The notes beneath the pieces were generated by a model that ran no database searches, was not told the DNA's origin, and saw only the letters and a list, made by a program, of their open reading frames with translations. The translations under genes and the position numbers were made by a program. Shown here one piece after another: positions 52,307-62,577 of a DNA stretch of 64,000 nucleotides (position 1 is the stretch's first letter; the number at the start of each line of letters is the position of its first letter). Source of the stretch: Eutreptiella sp. 'Long Island Sound 2002' (taxonomy: Eukaryota > Euglenozoa > Euglenophyceae > Eutreptiales > Eutreptiaceae); NCBI GenBank assembly GCA_964036045.1, contig OZ038384.1:97095474-97159473 (forward strand). The letters are read 5' to 3'.

Positions 52307-53950
52307 TCACAAGGACGCACGATGCGATGAATCCCAAAGAGATAACACCAGATGTCCGGACGAAGAGACATCACAACGAATCGTAAAATCGCCAGCACCC
52401 AAGTTTACAGTAACCGTGTTGTTCGCCGCGTCAATCCTCATGCGCATTCTCGCAATAGATCGCCGGCCAATCAACAGAGGTGTTTCCCCAGAAACCATGT
52501 GCGTACGTAGGAACTGCACGCGACCACCAATCTGTACTGGTAAGTCGACTCTGTAGAGCGCTGACTTTGTGCCACCGTCCCCAAACACAAACCACGCATT
52601 GGTGTCACTCCGACGAACATCGGAGCCATCTGGTCCAAGCTTGCGCAGATAGTGATCCAGCCAAAATTCCCCACACATCGTGTCGGTACACCCAAGATTA
52701 ATGATCCCACGACCCAAAGATTCGGAGCAAAGCTTGTGAAGTGGAGAAGACAATGAACCAGACTGCGCCATCAAACACACACCAGGGTTGTGAAACAAAT
52801 CAGCAGTGGTGTCAGGACCAACCACCGAGAAAACCTCACGCATGCCAGCCCCACCAGACTTGCTCTCAGCGGTTGGCACCGCACGCGAAGACCCTTCCTC
52901 TTCCGTCGACGCCTCTTGTGCCATTAGGGTTGAAGCTAACGTCGTCTTCTCAGGACAATCATGTTGAACATGCCCACGCTTCCCGCACTTCCAGCAGGTA
53001 ACCCGGGACCCACTCTGCGCGTTAACCTTATTTCTGGTTGGTGTTTTGTTGTTCCCCCGCCGCTGCGCCTCAGCCCCAAACATGCAATCGATTGGTCTCG
53101 ACGTCAACGCGTCTGAAAAAAGCTGTCTAAGAGCAACCAGCACCTGCGAGAAAACCAACGAACGACCTGTGCTCGCGACTAACATCGCCCGCTGATCCAC
53201 ATTCAGGTTGGAGTTCAGCAACGCCAGCGTCCCCGAAAATCGCTCATCCAAGACAATGCCAAAATTTGCAAGACGATAGACCAGCATATCCAGCCGATTA
53301 ATCCAGGTAAGCATGTCACTGTCACCTCGCTTACGCTCCAGCAGTCCAACAACCGCCTGAAGTATATTGTCTGCAGTATCTCCACCGTACGCCCACTCTA
53401 GTATCCCAAGTAGTCCTTGAAAGCCTTGATCATTACGAAGCGCGTCCAGTGGCATCTTCGCAGCGACAACGCGCGCCGCACGCCCTCGTAGCTTCGTAAA
53501 AACCTGAACATTGCCTGTCGACACTGCAAGTGAACTCTCGGCATGCCACGCAACGATCTGTACGCGCCACGCGTGAAACTCGTGTAAACCAAGCTTGCTG
53601 TCCACTGCCTCGTCTTCAGAACCAAACGTCGGACAGTCGAGTTGCAAAGGAGATCCAGAAGACGTCGGAGTGGGTAACGTATTCAAGCGATGCAGTAAGT
53701 GGACGTTGTCTTGTTGAACCCGTTGCTGCTCAGCCTGCAGAGAAAGCACCTGTGCGTCGAATGCTTGCTTCATTTCATGTAGAACTTGATTTTGCTGAAA
53801 CAACTGTCTTTGCAACGTGCCCATAGACGTGTTCAAATCAACCGGCGCAATGCCAGTCACACCATCAGGAGGATACAACAGGGTGTGGCCAGAAGGTCCT
53901 GCCCCAGGAGTATAAGTAGGATCCAGATCATCCAAGGTAAGTGCAGCCAT
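52307..53950 (-). pseudogene. Element D gag and protease
   Basis: 547 codons from ATG 53,950, only 11 bases behind the primer site. An early coiled-coil segment (about 45-90) is followed by a copia-type gag domain (about 115-285), a CCHC zinc knuckle (CWKCGKRGHVQHDC, 319-332) and a protease-like domain. The protease active site of the family (D-S/T-G-C-T) reads NLGCTDTMCG (from 418), so the catalytic Asp is Asn here. The downstream IGRRSIARM block is present. It stops at TGA CTA G (52,307), after which the same frame continues into integrase. One ORF for Gag-Pol is normal in copia, so the TGA is either a mutation or a leaky stop. Confidence 0.92.
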
Positions 53951-53960
53951 GGAATAGTGA

Positions 53961-53968
53961 TGCTACCA
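53961..53968 (-). promoter_or_regulatory. Primer binding site of element D
   Basis: TGGTAGCA on the minus strand, one base after the LTR, matches the first eight bases expected for the initiator-Met tRNA 3' end. The match then ends, so copia-type priming by part of the tRNA is possible. Confidence 0.65.
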
Positions 53969-53969
53969 G

Positions 53970-54372
53970 TGTTAAAATTTCCCTTGGCTCTTTTCAATAG
54001 CAAACAATGCAGTGAATTCCAGGAATGATCTCTCACTTGAGTAGTGCCAATTCAATGTGTCAACAAAACACCAACCTAAAAGGTTCCAAGAAGAATGGTA
54101 CAAAAGCCTTTTTGAACCTTATAAATTGATATAAAAACATTTGTAAATCATGCAAAAGCTCATTTTATATCAATGTCATAGATTAGGAACATCCCATGCT
54201 GAAATGGATTTATCGCTTTTAGGAAATTGCATGGATGGTATCCGGGAATCGAACCTAGGATTTTGCAACGCAAATCCCATGTTCCGCCAATTGTGATAAC
54301 ACATCCGGCTGATAAATTTTCATCTCAATGAATTATAGATCAACAGACAATATCGTCTGAACTCAGAAAACA
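53970..54372 (-). repeat. 5' LTR of element D
   Basis: 403 bp, collinear with 2,014-2,416 with about ten differences, including the tRNA-like stretch with the GGTTCGATTCC B box. Right target duplication AGACC at 54,373-54,377. Confidence 0.93.
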
Positions 54373-54377
54373 AGACC

Positions 54378-54753
54378 ATTAAACCAATCTTACGTGTTCC
54401 GCAAGACGTATGCATTTATGGAATACCAATTTCCGGATGTTTTAAAAGAATATTGATTTCTCAACTTTTCAATAACATCAATGCTCAAAAAAGCAAGTAG
54501 GCCTACAATAAAAAAGTTGCAAAAGTGCAGCAACTCAGTCTACCTCCATTTCAAGTAGCTCAATACTAACCACACAACTATGACAAAATATAAATAAATA
54601 AGAAGGACAAAACAATTTAGCTTCACTGCCAAGTGCGCAATTGGATGTTGATGAGTGGGGCATTTCCTGAACAAAGGTGCTAGAGCAGGCACAATGAAGG
54701 TCCACTAGGGTAGAATTATCGTGTTGTTGTGGTCCACAGCTTCTTTGATTTAT
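54378..54753. other. Flanking DNA right of element D
   Basis: About 375 A/T-rich bases without a gene. They separate the D target duplication from the tail of retroposon H. Confidence 0.6.
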
Positions 54754-54972
54754 GAGGTTTGAGGTTTGAGGTTTGATTTTGCGGGTACTAGACGCCTTTC
54801 GGCCCCGGGGGGCCACCTGGTCGGGCCAGGTGATATCCTTTCCACCGGGTCCTAGTGGAAGGCCCTCCAAGACGCACCTCCTGCCTGGTGGCGGAGTCCC
54901 CCGGGTTCACAGGGCTCGGAGCCCCGTCCTTCCCCGGCTTCCCCGTTTCGCCACTCCCCGGTCATTGCATCA

Positions 54973-54980
54973 ATTTGCAG
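54973..54980. repeat. 8-bp target duplication of the hAT element, left
   Basis: ATTTGCAG, repeated exactly at 56,494-56,501. Eight bases is the hallmark length for hAT transposases. Confidence 0.92.
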
Positions 54981-56493
54981 CAGGGTTGGTACCATACAGT
55001 ACGTGTACCGTTCGGTATCGATACCATACAGTACTCCGGTGTCCTGTATGGTATCGCCTAGCCCCAATGAAGACCCACTAGGCACCACTAAATGTCCGCT
55101 GAATCCTTGGTTTTACGATATATTTGAGCTGATTCCAACAACCAAACTTTTGTCCCAAAAACACCAGAAAATTTCAACAAATATTTGTTACCACAGACCT
55201 GCTTTTAAATGTTTCTCAAAACACCCTGCAAATGATTCACACCTTAAATTGTTTGCTTCCCTTTTATGCACTACCCTGCCTGCAGTTCAGCCAAAAAGAC
55301 AATGTTTCTTAATACACCGTGCAAATGACTTTTCAGCTCTACCCTGTCTTGCCCTGCAACTCAGACACAAAGAATACTTTAACGTCGACTTTACTGCACA
55401 CTGTCTTCTTCCTGGTCCAGCGCTAAGCGTGGGGCTTGAACGAGGGGTCCCAGGATTCAACAGAGCTAAACAAAGGCAAGGCTACGCATCAGGATATCAA
55501 TACACACATGCATGCCACGCCTCAGGGTTGATGGAGGCACAGAGGCCAAAGTCAAATTTACAGATCCACTCATTGCATGTGAATGACAGGCACACGCACG
55601 TGACACACACTGAAAACAAGACTTCTGGCGAATACAACTGGAGGCAGACGACGCTTACTTACCTTGGCGCTTGGGCGCAGCGCGGAGGTCGCCCCAGGCA
55701 GTGCTGCGTCGCCCTGACTTCACGCGTCGCCCTGACTTCACGCGCCGTGCGCGCAGTGCTGCTTCGCTCTGATTCTACGCTCAGTGCTGCTTCGCCTTGA
55801 CTTCACGCGCAGTGCTGCTTCGCCTTGACTTTACGCGCAGTGCTGCTTCGCCTTGAAGTCCCGTGCAGTGCGCGCAGGGCTGCTTCGCCCTGAATCTATG
55901 CCCATTGCTGAGGCTTGCACGTTGGTGGACGCATCACTGGAGCATCAGGCTTGCGCTTGCACAGGGAGAGGGGCTGAGGCCCGAACATACACGCCGCTCG
56001 TCAGTAGGCAGTCCGATAGTCGTTGTGCACGGCTTTGAACGCGTCCTGCACGAGCACGTCCTCACATGGCCCATCTAAAAGGAGGGATTCAAAACCTTGC
56101 GAGCAGTGTTTTTCAGCGTACACGGCACCGCTGCTGGAAACTCATGCACCGCTGAATGCGCATTTGCAACGCGGTCACAACAATACTAGTATTAGCAGAA
56201 TTCGTTCTTATGTTCCCAAAACTGCGACATTACGATTCAAGACTAAAACTGGTGCCGTAATGCATAATAATGCTAATTACCAACATCGGTAGTAAACTTT
56301 CGATCCAGCAGCGTGTTCTTCGCAATATTTCAATTCATCTGGCAATTTTCCGTCTAGCGTGCGCGCGTGCTGCAATGCGGTGCCTGTCTGCGGCACCATC
56401 TCAATACCGCACACGTGCTGTGCGGTATTAATACCAGACGGTACGCGTTCGCGGACAGTACGCGTTCATGAACGCCGTACGGTACCAACCCTG
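54981..56493. mobile_element. Non-autonomous hAT-type DNA transposon
   Basis: 1,513 bp with 13-bp terminal inverted repeats CAGGGTTGGTACC and a perfect 8-bp target duplication. Subterminal GGTACC/GGTATC/GGTATT words in both orientations crowd the first and last 120 bases and may be transposase-binding repeats. The interior holds no transposase; the longest frame (265 codons, 55,003-55,800, plus) has no hAT features. A short tandem repeat lies at 55,697-55,895. The uninterrupted target is seen in retroposon G near 49,440. Confidence 0.92.
55697..55895 (+). repeat. Degenerate tandem repeat inside the hAT element
   Basis: About six imperfect units of roughly 29 bp built on GCAGTGCTGCTTCGCC plus TTGACTTCACGC. 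Confidence 0.75.
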
Positions 56494-56501
56494 ATTTGCA
56501 G
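56494..56501. repeat. 8-bp target duplication of the hAT element, right
   Basis: ATTTGCAG, partner of 54,973-54,980. Confidence 0.92.
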
Positions 56502-58590
56502 CCGTGGCTGCGGGCGCTTACCCACTGCGTCGCCCCCCTAATGCGTGGTCGTCCGTGGCGCCGGAGCCGCCGGGCCTGTGCTACTGGCTTGTCGCCAGTG
56601 GGACCCCCTTGGGCTGGCGCGGAGGCTGCTTAGCCTAGGGGTTGGGGCGTGGCGCTGTGCGCCACTACTACCTTGCGAGTGCAGTGCCCCGTCCGTGTGT
56701 GCGCGGCGCTCGCGGCCGGTTCGGGGGGTTCGGGCCGGTTCCTGGTGTTGTGTCTCTCTCGTTTCCCCCTTCCCGCCCCGCGTGTCCCGCGCTGCGTGTG
56801 GCGGGCCGTCCCGTCTGGGTGTCCCCTACCCTCGCTCGCTGGTACGCCATTCCACGCGGTCTGTGCGTTCCGCGTGCTCGGTCCGGTTGCCCTTCTGGGA
56901 GTCCCCGTGTGCCCTTTGCGTGTGTGTGCGCTCGCGCTCCCGCGGCGTCCCCTTCCCCCCCCCCTGGCTGGTGTGGCGTGCGCACCTCGCGCGGTCCCGG
57001 CACTGGGCGCTGGTAGGGCCGTTCCACGTGGTCCGTGCCCCTCCGCGTGTCCTGCCGCAGTCCCTTGCTCCGTCTGGCGTGCTTGGGGGGGGGTGGTCCG
57101 GTCCCGGCCCCCCCCTACTTGGCTTGGGGTTGTGGGGGTGGCGGAGGGGCGTCCCTGGGGGGGGTGCCTTCCACTGTAGCGAGGGGCGTCTGGGGTCAGG
57201 CGCTCCCCCTCCCCCGACTGCGCGCCCACTGGGCGGGCTGTTGGGGTCCGCTATCCACGTGCTGTGGGCGCGGGCGTGCGGGTGTGGGGGCCTTTCTCTG
57301 TCCCCTTGGTCTGCACGCCCTGTGGGGGCTGCGCGCCGCGGGGCGGGTCCGTGGCGTTCGTGTGCCGGGGGGCGGGCTGGGGGGGGGGGGGGGGGCGTGC
57401 GCCGCGCCCCCCGTTTGTGCGGCCGGGGGGGGGGCTGAAGGGCGGGGGGTCGCTCTGCCTCGTTCCGTCCCTCTGCCTTCCCTGGGCAGGCAACAAAGCG
57501 GGTGTCACTGGCGTCGTTCTGTCCATGGGGGGCGTGGCCCCCCAAACCACTCCAGTTCGTGCTCGCCCGCCTTCACTGGGCGCGATCTGTGCGGCGTCCT
57601 GGCGCGTTGGCGCGGGCTCGCTTGTTCTCCGCGGCTGCTGTGGGAGCCGGCGGCTGAGGCGGGGGGGCGGGTCCCGCTCCGGCTCCTCTCTCGGGCGGGG
57701 TGGGGGGGACCATCCCCCCTGCCTCGGGGGGTGGGCGCCGGGGCCCCTGCGGCGTGCGGGCCGGTGGAGGGGCTGGGGGGGGGGGGTCGCGCCGCGGCCT
57801 CCCTGCTCCCCCTCTGGGTGGCGGCCCGCGGTACCCCATCCTGGCCCCCCTCATGCCGTCGGCGCACTCCCCTCCGGCGTGCGCGTGCGGTCGGGGTCGC
57901 AGAGCCGCCCCGGGTTGGGGGGGGATGAGGGGCGGCCCGTGGACCAATCCCCCGGGGACCCCTCTGCCCTCCCTGAGTGGGCTGTGGTCATGTGGGGCGC
58001 GGCCTCCATACTGTTCTGGTGCGCCGTCGTGCGCCGCCCCCAAGCTTGGTGCGCGCGTTGCTCCGGCACGCTGGTGTGGGCTCGCCCTGCGGCCGCGACC
58101 CCCGCAGGAGCAGGCGGCTGGGGGCGCTGGGGCGCGCGATGTGCAGGTCCAGCCGCATCCCCCCCCCCGCGCCGCGGTCCCTTCTGGGGGAGGGGGGGCG
58201 TCCCCTCGGCTCCGGGGGGGCGGAGGATCGCTCCTGTGGCTCCCAAGCGGGGGGGGGGGAGCGGGGGAGGGGGGGGGGCGGGGGGGCCGCCCCCCCGCCC
58301 CCCCACCCCGTCGGGCGTCGGCCTGCCATCTGTTGTCTCCGGCGTGCCCCCCCGGGGTATACTCGTGCCGTGGGGGTTGCCGGGTGGCCGCGGGCGTCGG
58401 GCGCGGTCTGGTCGTCCGCCAACGGGTCAGTGCGGCGGGGGGGGGGGGGGACCCCCCCGCCCTGGTTCACGCCCCCGTCTTCCCCGGGCCGGCCTCTGAT
58501 AGGGCCGCTCCGTTTGAACCGTCCTGGGCGCCGCCGGTCCGCCGTCGGCCGGCAGCGGGCAGCGCGTGCGGGCGCCTGCCTCGGCCGTGG

Positions 58591-61547
58591 TGAAGCGGTA
58601 CCCAGAACCTATGGCCCATGGCCCGGAGGCCTGTGAGCCGTCACATCCGTGCGGAAGCCGTTGACACCGGCTGTCAGCGGGACATCCCTGTTCTCTAACC
58701 CGCGAGATCTGGAATCCGATTTCTAACCATTAAATCAATGTAGAATTACCATAACTGTATTGTCTTAGGCGATTTTCGGTCGGAAATCGGTGAAATACCG
58801 GATTTCTACCGCGATTTCCAATTGTCGTGAAATCGCCGCCAGACGTCGCACGCTCCGTGCACTGCATTAGATAATTCTGTAAAGCGATCTTTCTTAAAGT
58901 TAAGACTGAAACAGTCTTCGAGTGATCCGCAATTTTTTCCTTGATAAAACGGATCGCGTCCCAGATTTTTCCCAGAAAATCTGGGCAGCCGAAGGCGCTT
59001 TGAACCCCCAAGTGGAATAACAAGGGTTACGAGCGCTCAAGCGCCCAAGGACGAACTAACGTGCCTCATAGGCACTGTGTATGAGGTTTTGCCCCCCATA
59101 GGCATAGGATGAGGCCAAAGGATCGCAACTCCATAGGCCCAAAGGGTTATTCATTTGGAGTGTTCTCCAAGAAGTGCGCTTTTTCACGTACTTGGCGTCC
59201 AAGTACGTGTAGAAGTATGTTGAGTTGGCATTTGCCCCACCCTTGCTTGCCTCTACATCCGGGGCATATCACTTGTCTTCCCCGGATAGTGCATATATGA
59301 TCTCCATATATATATTGGCAATATATTTTGCGTGCATGCTAAAATTCGGCTTTCCGAAAGGAGGTCGATTTTCGACCAAAGCACTTGCATGCGTGTTAAG
59401 GGACCAAAGTTACATTAGAATATAGGCATACTTTGATTCTAGGCCACTAGGTTGGGTGTAGAAGGCGTGGGTAGGGTTGTATGCCATATTTGGTGTCATA
59501 TCGCGGGCCCATTTGGCGGGTGCACCATTCCAAGACTAACCCGCCAATTGACCCCATATCGCACGAGGCCCTTCATTGTACTCCCAACCAACACTCGCAA
59601 GCCTAACCTGCGTGAAGGGACGCTTGTGGAGCACTCCCGAAGCGATGCGTTGCGAGCAAGGTGTGTCTTTTGCAATATTCCATATTTCCGTGTGCCCACT
59701 TGGGAGGCAGCGCACGCGACCTTCCGAAGCGCCCCAAGTGGAGCACATATGTGGAATCGAAGGTCATTGGTGTCAGGTCATTGTGTTTAGAAGGATTGGT
59801 CGATTACTCAATCCAAGCCGAAGATATTATAATATATTTGTGCACTTTTCAAGGCACTTTTGCGTGTCTTTTCGCCAATTTTGCTGTTTTTGGCCCGTCA
59901 TGATGTCAAGTGGCGACCGTGTATCTCAACGTTGCGCTCAATTGACATCATGACCCAAGTATGTTATGAGGGTACATACTTCGGTGCCCAACATATCCTG
60001 GACCCGGCGAATAACTCCTCTTGGGCTTGGCATACCGTGGCCGTCATGTTGGCGATTTGGGACCATCCCAAATCATGGGCTCAATTGGCGACCCTGCCAT
60101 TCCCAAAACCGGAGGGGTTGGGCGACGCCCAAAGGATATGTTGGATGCATATGACTTGATACCAATCCTATGGCACACTCCGGTCCAAGTCGGGCATGTG
60201 CCTCATTTGCCCCAACCATGAGTGTGCGCATTTTCGGCCATTTTGAGCAATTTTTCACATTTTCTGCCCGCCGTGCACCATGTTCAGCCCCCTTGTGCAC
60301 GACGGACGCATGGACCAATGGACCATATATGACATGGTTGATATGTATATTGGTCCCCATCATTCGCACACTACGTGGGCGAAGCGGAGCAACCTTCGTC
60401 AAAGTGCTAGCCCAAGGTGAGTGTGGACGATTTTGCCATTTTGGCAATTGTGGACCCAATTTGGATTGTCACCAAGCCGAGTGGCATGGAGATCGTTGGG
60501 GGCCAAGTGCATGGGAGTCTCTGTTGGACTCTCGGTGGATTGCATATGGAACGGCGGATCCGATCTCCAAGCCGGCGTGGAGATATACCATTGGGGATAC
60601 CCCAAATTTTGGCTCATTTTGGCTACCAAAATGACCCCCTTTTGGGACCCCAATTTCACCCCCCCGTGTGGTCAATTGGCGGCCCCATATCTCTATGCCC
60701 ACGGGGAGCCCGGACCTAATTCCACGTTGTACACTCGAATGTAGGTCCTAGGTCCTGCCTCCTATCCTGTGAGCCATTGGCCTTGCCCTGGCCGGGCGAG
60801 CCACGCGTGGGAATGACGCCAATTTTGGTGATTTTGGCATCATGACCCCACTTGACAAACCCGTGGTGCCCTGATGCCGGGACCCCAGAGGGAACCAGGT
60901 TGGGTGAGGGCTCCAGGGAGTTCGTATGCGAAGGGCATAGGGTCAGTTGCCTCGTCCCTACCTCTGGCGGGTCCGGACGAGGGGTGAATTTTGGAGATCT
61001 TTGAGCTAATATCAGTTTGGGCTGAAACAGCCCATTTTCAGCTACCAACTCCTAAAGGATAATGGCGGGGCCATGTCTCTGGCTCAGAGAGGAGTTGGGA
61101 CCTGCCGTTGAGGGAGCATAGGGAGCCACTGTCGGTTGGTCTGGGAGCCCCTTGGTTCCCAGGAACCCGCCTGTGGCTAGGCGGGACGCCTCCCCTATTG
61201 GCAGGGTTTCAGGGTCCGGACTGAGCAGGGCATGGGTTGTGTTTGAGCCCCCGCCCCCACCAGCCACTGAGAGGGTCGGACCTGGGATTGGGATATGAGT
61301 TGGGACTGAGTGTCTATTGTCATGTGATGCCCTTACCCCAGTCCAGTCTCAACCCCATGTGTACATATCCTGATGTGTTGCTGTACATACTTTTGTTCCC
61401 TTGTTGCAGAGTGGCAAGGATTCTGAAACGCTTTGTCACATGACACGAGCGTATTGATGCCCCTGTGAGCGCAGTGCTTTGCCTGCCTGCTTGCTTGTGC
61501 GTGTCACCGCAGCGTCCCGTGGCCAGGCCCCCCACGGGAACGCGTCA
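58591..61547 (+). repeat. 5' LTR of element B
   Basis: 2,957 bp, clearly homologous to the A LTR from about 59,500 on and at both ends, but with a quite different first 0.9 kb (A/T-rich, 58,700-59,450). It includes the word TGAAACGCTTT (61,424-61,434), the presumed RNA 5' end. It abuts retroposon H on the left. Confidence 0.88.
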
Positions 61548-61557
61548 AAAGCGTTTC
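61548..61557 (+). promoter_or_regulatory. Self-priming primer site of element B
   Basis: AAAGCGTTTC directly after the LTR, complementary to GAAACGCTTT at 61,425-61,434. Same arrangement as in element A. Confidence 0.65.
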
Positions 61558-61928
61558 GCCGCCGCGAGATTACCCATCCCCCGCGTGCCACTCGGGGCCA
61601 CCCGAACCCCGAGCAGCGCAGCGCAGCAGCTTGCAGCTTGCAGCTCGCAGCGCAGCGCAGCGGCTCGCAGCGCCGCCCGGCAACAGCGCCCAGTCCGTGA
61701 AGGAAGTGCAGGGACCGGAACTCCGACATCAACGAGTTCCTTCGGCCGACCAGCAAGGCCGCACTCCCAGCTACAGCAACCACCTCCACAACCACCGGCC
61801 GACCAGCACCGGCCGCACTCCCAGTTCAGTGCTACGTCAACCGCTTCAACGACCACCACCAGGACCAGTCCGTTGAGCGGAACGAGAGCCCACCAAGGAC
61901 CTCAAGACCAAGTACGCCCCCTGCTGCC
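61558..61928 (+). other. Element B 5' leader
   Basis: About 370 bases between primer site and gag, with a GCAGC/GCAGCGCAG-rich stretch at 61,613-61,680 that may fold. No gene. Confidence 0.5.
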
Positions 61929-62577
61929 ATGGTAAACTGGCAAGAACTGGGCAAGACGTGGCCGCGGCCCCACCCCCATGCAGTGCGCCTACTGCGTGGG
62001 TTGCTGTGGACCAGCACTACCGCCACAGCCACCCCCAGTGCGAAGGCGGCATGCCCGGGAGCTTCGAGCTCCGCGAGGACATGGGCCCCGACCGCCTGCA
62101 GGCAGTGGAAGACTGGCTGCGGGTGGAAGGATTCCCCTTCGGCTTCCGCCAGAGGCGCTGGAGGGTCTGGACCCGGCCAGACAGGCCCGGCGAGGGGCTG
62201 CGCCCCGATGGGATTGAGGAGGACGAGAAGCCCAACGAGTACCAGTCGGCCCCACGATCAATGTCTCCATGTGGGACATGATCGAAAGGAAGTCCCCGGA
62301 GCCGGGGACCGATCGCACGCTGCAGGGCAGCAGCAGCAGCGCGTCTCCTGGGAAGGAGAAGCGGTCCGCCGGGGACAGGAAGCGGGAGAGGAAGTCGCGG
62401 GAGTACCAGGAGTCCCTGGCCGCCGAAGCCGCCAAAGGCGCCAAGGGCGGAACCCCAGCCCCCAGTCCCCAACGGGCCATTGGCGGTCACCACCCCGGCC
62501 ACACCACCCTTGGCGACTTCCTCCAAGTCGCCAAGCATGCCAAGGCCAAGCCCCGTCAGCTGCACCTGAGGAAGTGA
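61929..62577 (+). pseudogene. Element B gag, N-terminal part, frameshifted
   Basis: Starts ATG 61,929 with the same residues as A (MVNW..GKTWP). A frameshift near 62,010 moves sense to the frame that carries CEGGMPGSFELREDMG, and another near 62,250 moves it to the frame with MWDMIE (62,269). The last part, Ser/Lys-rich then LGDFLQVAKHAKAKP, ends at TGA 62,575. Element A has TCA at that place, so this is a point mutation. This stretch spans the position where A received viral DNA and is uninterrupted here. Confidence 0.82.

Larger units (their letters stand above)
2014..54372 (-). mobile_element. Element D: Ty1/copia LTR retrotransposon, split by two large insertions
   Basis: Both ends are 403-bp direct repeats with TG...CA termini (2,014-2,416 and 53,970-54,372), flanked by near-identical 5-bp target duplications (AGAAC at 2,009-2,013, AGACC at 54,373-54,377). 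Read on the minus strand the order is 5' LTR, primer site, gag-protease (53,950-52,307), integrase first half (52,306-51,857), integrase second half (33,855-33,058), RT/RNase H (4,227-2,552), polypurine tract and 3' LTR. Integrase before RT is the copia order. Element C interrupts the integrase gene at 33,856-51,856. Element A and its rearranged neighbourhood (4,228-33,057) separate integrase from RT. About 4.5 kb of the 52 kb belongs to D itself. The LTRs differ at about ten positions by eye. Confidence 0.93.
54754..58590 (-). mobile_element. Retroposon H: longer copy of the C-rich family of G
   Basis: On the minus strand it ends in three AAACCTC units at about 54,754-54,775 and matches G for most of its length. 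The plus strand here is G-rich, with G runs up to about 15-18 bases. A hAT element interrupts it at 54,981-56,493. The upstream (5') end is not seen because the LTR of element B begins at 58,591. No polymerase motif is visible. The many long Gly/Arg/Cys/Pro-rich frames on both strands, several near 300 codons and up to 411 at 57,264-58,499, look compositional. Confidence 0.75.
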
